A DNA stretch of 64,000 nt from Dysidea avara. Taxonomy: Eukaryota > Porifera > Demospongiae > Dictyoceratida > Dysideidae. This document shows positions 60,860 through 64,000 of this stretch, piece by piece. Below the pieces are notes generated by a model, which was not told the DNA's origin, did not search any database, and saw only the letters and a list, made by a program, of their open reading frames with translations. How positions within the stretch are numbered: the stretch's first letter is position 1; each line of letters starts with the position of its first letter. The stretch spans positions 33,666,973 to 33,730,972 of the forward strand of contig NC_089273.1 in NCBI RefSeq assembly GCF_963678975.1, written 5' to 3'. The translations under genes were made by a program, and so were the position numbers.

Positions 60860-63235
60860 AATTCAAGAGATTAGTTAGAAACAAGTAACTTGTATAGAGA
60901 TCAGCTACAAATAAATCAGCCTGTAGAGAGATCAGCTAGAAGAAGTTACCTTGTAGAGTTCAGCTACAAAGAAACCACCACGTAGAGAGTTCAGCTACAA
61001 ACAAATCGCCCTGTAGAGAGATCAGCTAGAAGAACTCACTTTGTAGAGAGTTCAGCTACAAAGAAACCATCATGTGAGAGTTCAGCTACAAATAAATCGC
61101 CCTGTAGAGACATTAGCTAGAAGAAGTTACCTTGTAGAGAGTTCAGCTACAAAGAAACCATCATGTAGAGAATTCAGCTGTAAACAAGTCACCTGTAGAG
61201 AGTTCAGCTACAAACAAATCTCCCTGTAGAGAGATCAGCTAGAAGAAGTCACCTTGTAGAAAGTTCAGTTACAAAGAAACCACCATGTAGAAATATCAGC
61301 TAGAAGAAGCCACCTTGTAGAGAGTTCAGTTACAAAGAAACCACCATGTAGAAAAAATATCAGCTAGAAGAAACCACCACGTAGAGAGTTCAGCTACAAA
61401 CAAATCGCCCTGTAGAGAGATCAGCTAGAAGAACTCACTTTGTAGAGAGTTCAGCTACAAAGAAACCATCATGTGAGAGTTCAGCTACTAACAAATCGCC
61501 CTGTAGAGAGATTAGCTAGAAGAAGTTACCTTGTAGAGAGTTCAGCTACAAAGAAACCATCATGTAGAGAATTCAGCTGCAAACAAGTCACCTGTAGAGA
61601 GTTCAGCTACAAACAAATTTCCCTGTAGAGAGATCAGCTAGAAGAAGTCACCTTGTAGAAAGTTCAGTTACAAAGAAACCACCATGTAGAAATATCAGCT
61701 AGAAGAAGCCACCTTGTAGAGAGTTCAGTTACAAAGAAACCATCATGTAGAGAATTCAGCTACAAACTGCTGACACTGTAGATACATCAGCTAGAAGAAG
61801 TTACCTTGTAGACAATTCAGCTACAAAGAAACCATTCTGTAAAGAGCTCAGCTGCAAACAAATCACCTATACAGAATTCAGCTACAAAGAAATCACCCTG
61901 TAGAAAGATCAGCTATACACTGTTAATACAGAAGTGGTCATAACACACCAGCACAGGTGTGATATTGCTGTCCAAACTGGCACATCTTTACAAGGGTAGT
62001 ATGCACACCACACCAATCACACTGTGACCATAAAGTTACAACTGATAAAAAGCACTTAATGCATTTAGGAGTACTTAATGCATTTAGGAGTGGGAGGCAA
62101 GTGATGACATGCTATTATCAAAGTCAACCACTAATCTCAGTATTATTTGTGAATACTGCATCATCTACAGTTTTGCAATTGGTCTTACAATCCTGGAATG
62201 TTAGCAATCTACAAACAGTACATAACACTATGCATCAGTCAGCAACTTACCTACTTTAACATCTCTACTTTAAGATTGTTTTAAAAATGTATTTAAAACC
62301 TATATCACCAATCATAGCATTTGACTGTGGGTTTTAATTTCACTCAACCAAGGCTTTCATGTTCTACAGTACGATATGTACTGGCCCCACTGATCATTAG
62401 TGCACAGTATTGTTATCCCCTTTCTGTTGTTTACATTCTGATGTCTGATGACAAAATTGAGTGTATTTTATTTAGCTATGAGCTAATGGAAATTAATTTT
62501 GTTGATACAAACATATATACCAGCTTTGTGCATTGAACCAAACTTTCTATGTGTAATGGCTTAGCAGAAAATGAATTTATTGTCATAGTTATATTTTAAT
62601 AACACATATAAATTCAATGAAATTGATACTTTGCGATCCTTCTTACAACCCCTCAATGATAAAGGATGCCACAAAATACCTCTTTTAAATACTAGAGTTT
62701 TCTATAATGGCAGAGAATAGCTTTTCATGCATAAATATTAGTGACATACACACCAATGTACAGTCACACTGCTTGACTTATGTGCTTTACACACCATATC
62801 CTTAAAGTGTGACTGCACCCCAAGGGTGTGCTGCTGGTTAAGTGTGCTACGACCACCTGAATTTTAACAGTGTAGAATAAATTACCTTGTAGAGAGTTCA
62901 GCTACAAAGAAACCATCATGTAGAGAGTTCAGCTACAAACAAATCACCCTGTAGAGAGATCAGCTAGAAGAAGTTACCTTGTAGAGAGTTCAGCTGCAAA
63001 GAAACCATCATGTAGAGAGTTCAGCTGCAAACAACTCACCTGTAGAGAGTTCAGCTACAAACAAATCTCCCTGTAGAGAGATCAGCTAGAAGAAGTCACC
63101 TTGTAGGGAGTTCAGTTACAAAGAAACCACCATGTAGAGAGTTCAGCTACAAACTAGTGACCTTGTAGAGACATCAGCTGGAGGAAGTTACCTTGTAGAG
63201 AGTTCAGTTACAAAGAAACCACCATGGAGAGTTCT
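60860..63235. repeat. Satellite array of S-unit copy 4 (interrupted)
   Basis: Same 30-31-bp monomers as copy 3. A block near 60970-61300 is repeated about 399 bp further on (61370-61700), about 13 monomers. Interrupted by the MITE at 61918-62872. Confidence 0.93.
61918..62872. mobile_element. CACTA-like MITE inside the satellite (copy 4)
   Basis: A 955-bp insert with ends CACTGTTAATACAGAAGTGG and the inverse of CACTGTTAAAATTCAGGTGG, next to TA on both sides. CACTG termini and a short target duplication match the smaller insert at 15885-16211 in the other satellite, though the interior differs. No transposase frame recognised. Confidence 0.78.
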
Positions 63236-63634
63236 GTAATAAATATATGTATTACATAATTATATAAAAGTAATGTGCATTTACTGATGAAATCAGAAAT
63301 ATTTAAAGTATTCAACATCTGTTTCATCTTTGCTTCTTCCTTTGGTAAAGAAAAAAAGATAGGTTAAAAAACCTCAAAGCCGGCCATAGGCCGGCTTTGG
63401 GGTATACAAATACAAAAAGAAGTGAAATCTAATCCAAAACAGCCAAGCTGTAAAAAAAGAGTGCGGCCCCGGTCTTGGCACAAAAATTCACCTGAATTGT
63501 CGTTATTAAAATTTTTAACAATAACCTACCATCATAGCCATTTCTTGGCCGCCACCTTGGATTTCACATCTTTTTTCACCATAGCCATTTTGAGGGCCGC
63601 ACTTTTTTTTTACAGCTTGGCTGTTTTGGATTAG

Positions 63635-64000
63635 ATCAAGACACACGGTAGTGTGTCGTGCGGCCCAAGAAGCCAGCGCGCCACACCGTGAGTATATTTA
63701 CAGGAAGAAAGAAAACGTTATTTTCACACTTTTGTATCTCGGTGATAGCTTATTTGCTGCAGAGTTTCCCGCCAGCTAGGGGGAAGTCTACATTCCAAAT
63801 TTGAAGGAAATCACTAAAGCCATTTCCGAGATATGAGCGGCCAAAGTTTCGTTTTTTTTTCTTCTTCTTCGTCTTTTCCCACACTTGCAAAAATTGCTAT
63901 AAAACGCGTGCTAAGATCGCCTTGAAAGTTGGCACACAGAAAGGGAGTCCAAAGGCGAATCCTAGCATCAAATGTGGTGCAAATCCGATGAAAGGTTCAG
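63635..64000 (-). mobile_element. S-unit copy 5 (minus strand, cut by the window end)
   Basis: Begins ATCAAGACACACGG, hairpin 63640-63657, then body sequence (CCGAGATATGAGCGGCC, GCCTTGAAAGTTGGCACACA) closest to the body of copy 2. Continues beyond the window. Confidence 0.75.

Larger units (their letters stand above)
60031..63634 (-). mobile_element. S-unit copy 4 (minus strand)
   Basis: Read on the minus strand: palindrome with mostly deleted left arm (63634-63424), GGCC hairpin AAAGCCGGCC/GGCCGGCTTT (63376-63398), satellite (63235-62873 and 61917-60860, split by a CACTA-like MITE), three tandem CTAATAGAGCA motifs (60852-60788), body, terminal hairpin (60053-60036) and end at 60031. Head-to-tail with copies 3 and 5. 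Confidence 0.75.

Overview
The window looks like an AT-rich, repeat-laden animal genome, most probably a sponge (demosponge). It has intron-bearing genes with GT/AG splice sites, an innate-immune NLR-type gene, long ribonuclease-inhibitor-like LRR arrays, CR1/jockey-type LINEs, a pogo-like DNA transposon and many miniature DNA transposons. The sponge call is inference: no ribosomal or mitochondrial marker is present. Nothing bacterial or viral was seen.

Layout. 1-2291: 3' part of a composite satellite-bearing mobile unit (named S-unit here). 2855-3082: pogo-like MITE. 3474-9627 (minus): a decayed LRR gene built from about ten super-repeats of about 570 bp, broken by frameshifts, stops and an 8-bp-TSD hAT MITE (7519-7964), and cut at its 5' end by a LINE (about 9630-12350, plus). 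12900-13398: SINE-like repeat. 14403-19050: the most complete plus-strand S-unit. 19051-21590: no gene seen. 21590-23340 (minus): LINE relic. 24004-30282: a candidate 6.3-kb pogo-like transposon with 23-bp terminal repeats and TA duplications, holding a broken transposase and at least four later insertions. 31880-53933 (plus): a four-exon NLR-type gene with introns of about 8.7, 2.1 and 7.9 kb full of MITEs, minisatellites and a LINE fragment. 54113-55072: two MITEs. 55092-64000: three S-units head-to-tail on the minus strand.

The NLR gene is the main functional locus. Three upstream exons (31880-32231, 40889-40939, 43051-43237) join in compatible phase to the large exon at 51182-53933. The model predicts a 1,113-residue protein with three CARD-like death-fold domains, a NACHT NTPase and short C-terminal LRRs. 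The second CARD is split across the 7.9-kb intron. A possible alternative first exon at 34272-34342 is also in phase with exon 4 and would remove the first two CARDs. The LRR pseudogene nearby may be the remains of a related receptor.

The S-unit is the main repeat system. In order it has a palindrome with about 150-bp arms, a GGCCGGC-type hairpin, a satellite of 30-31-bp monomers, a short CTCTAATAGAG-type motif, an 0.8-kb body and a 3' terminal hairpin. It resembles Helitron/Helentron-derived non-autonomous elements without matching the canonical ends. The CTCTAATAGAG motif also sits inside several structurally unrelated transposon families across the window, which is the least explained signal here.
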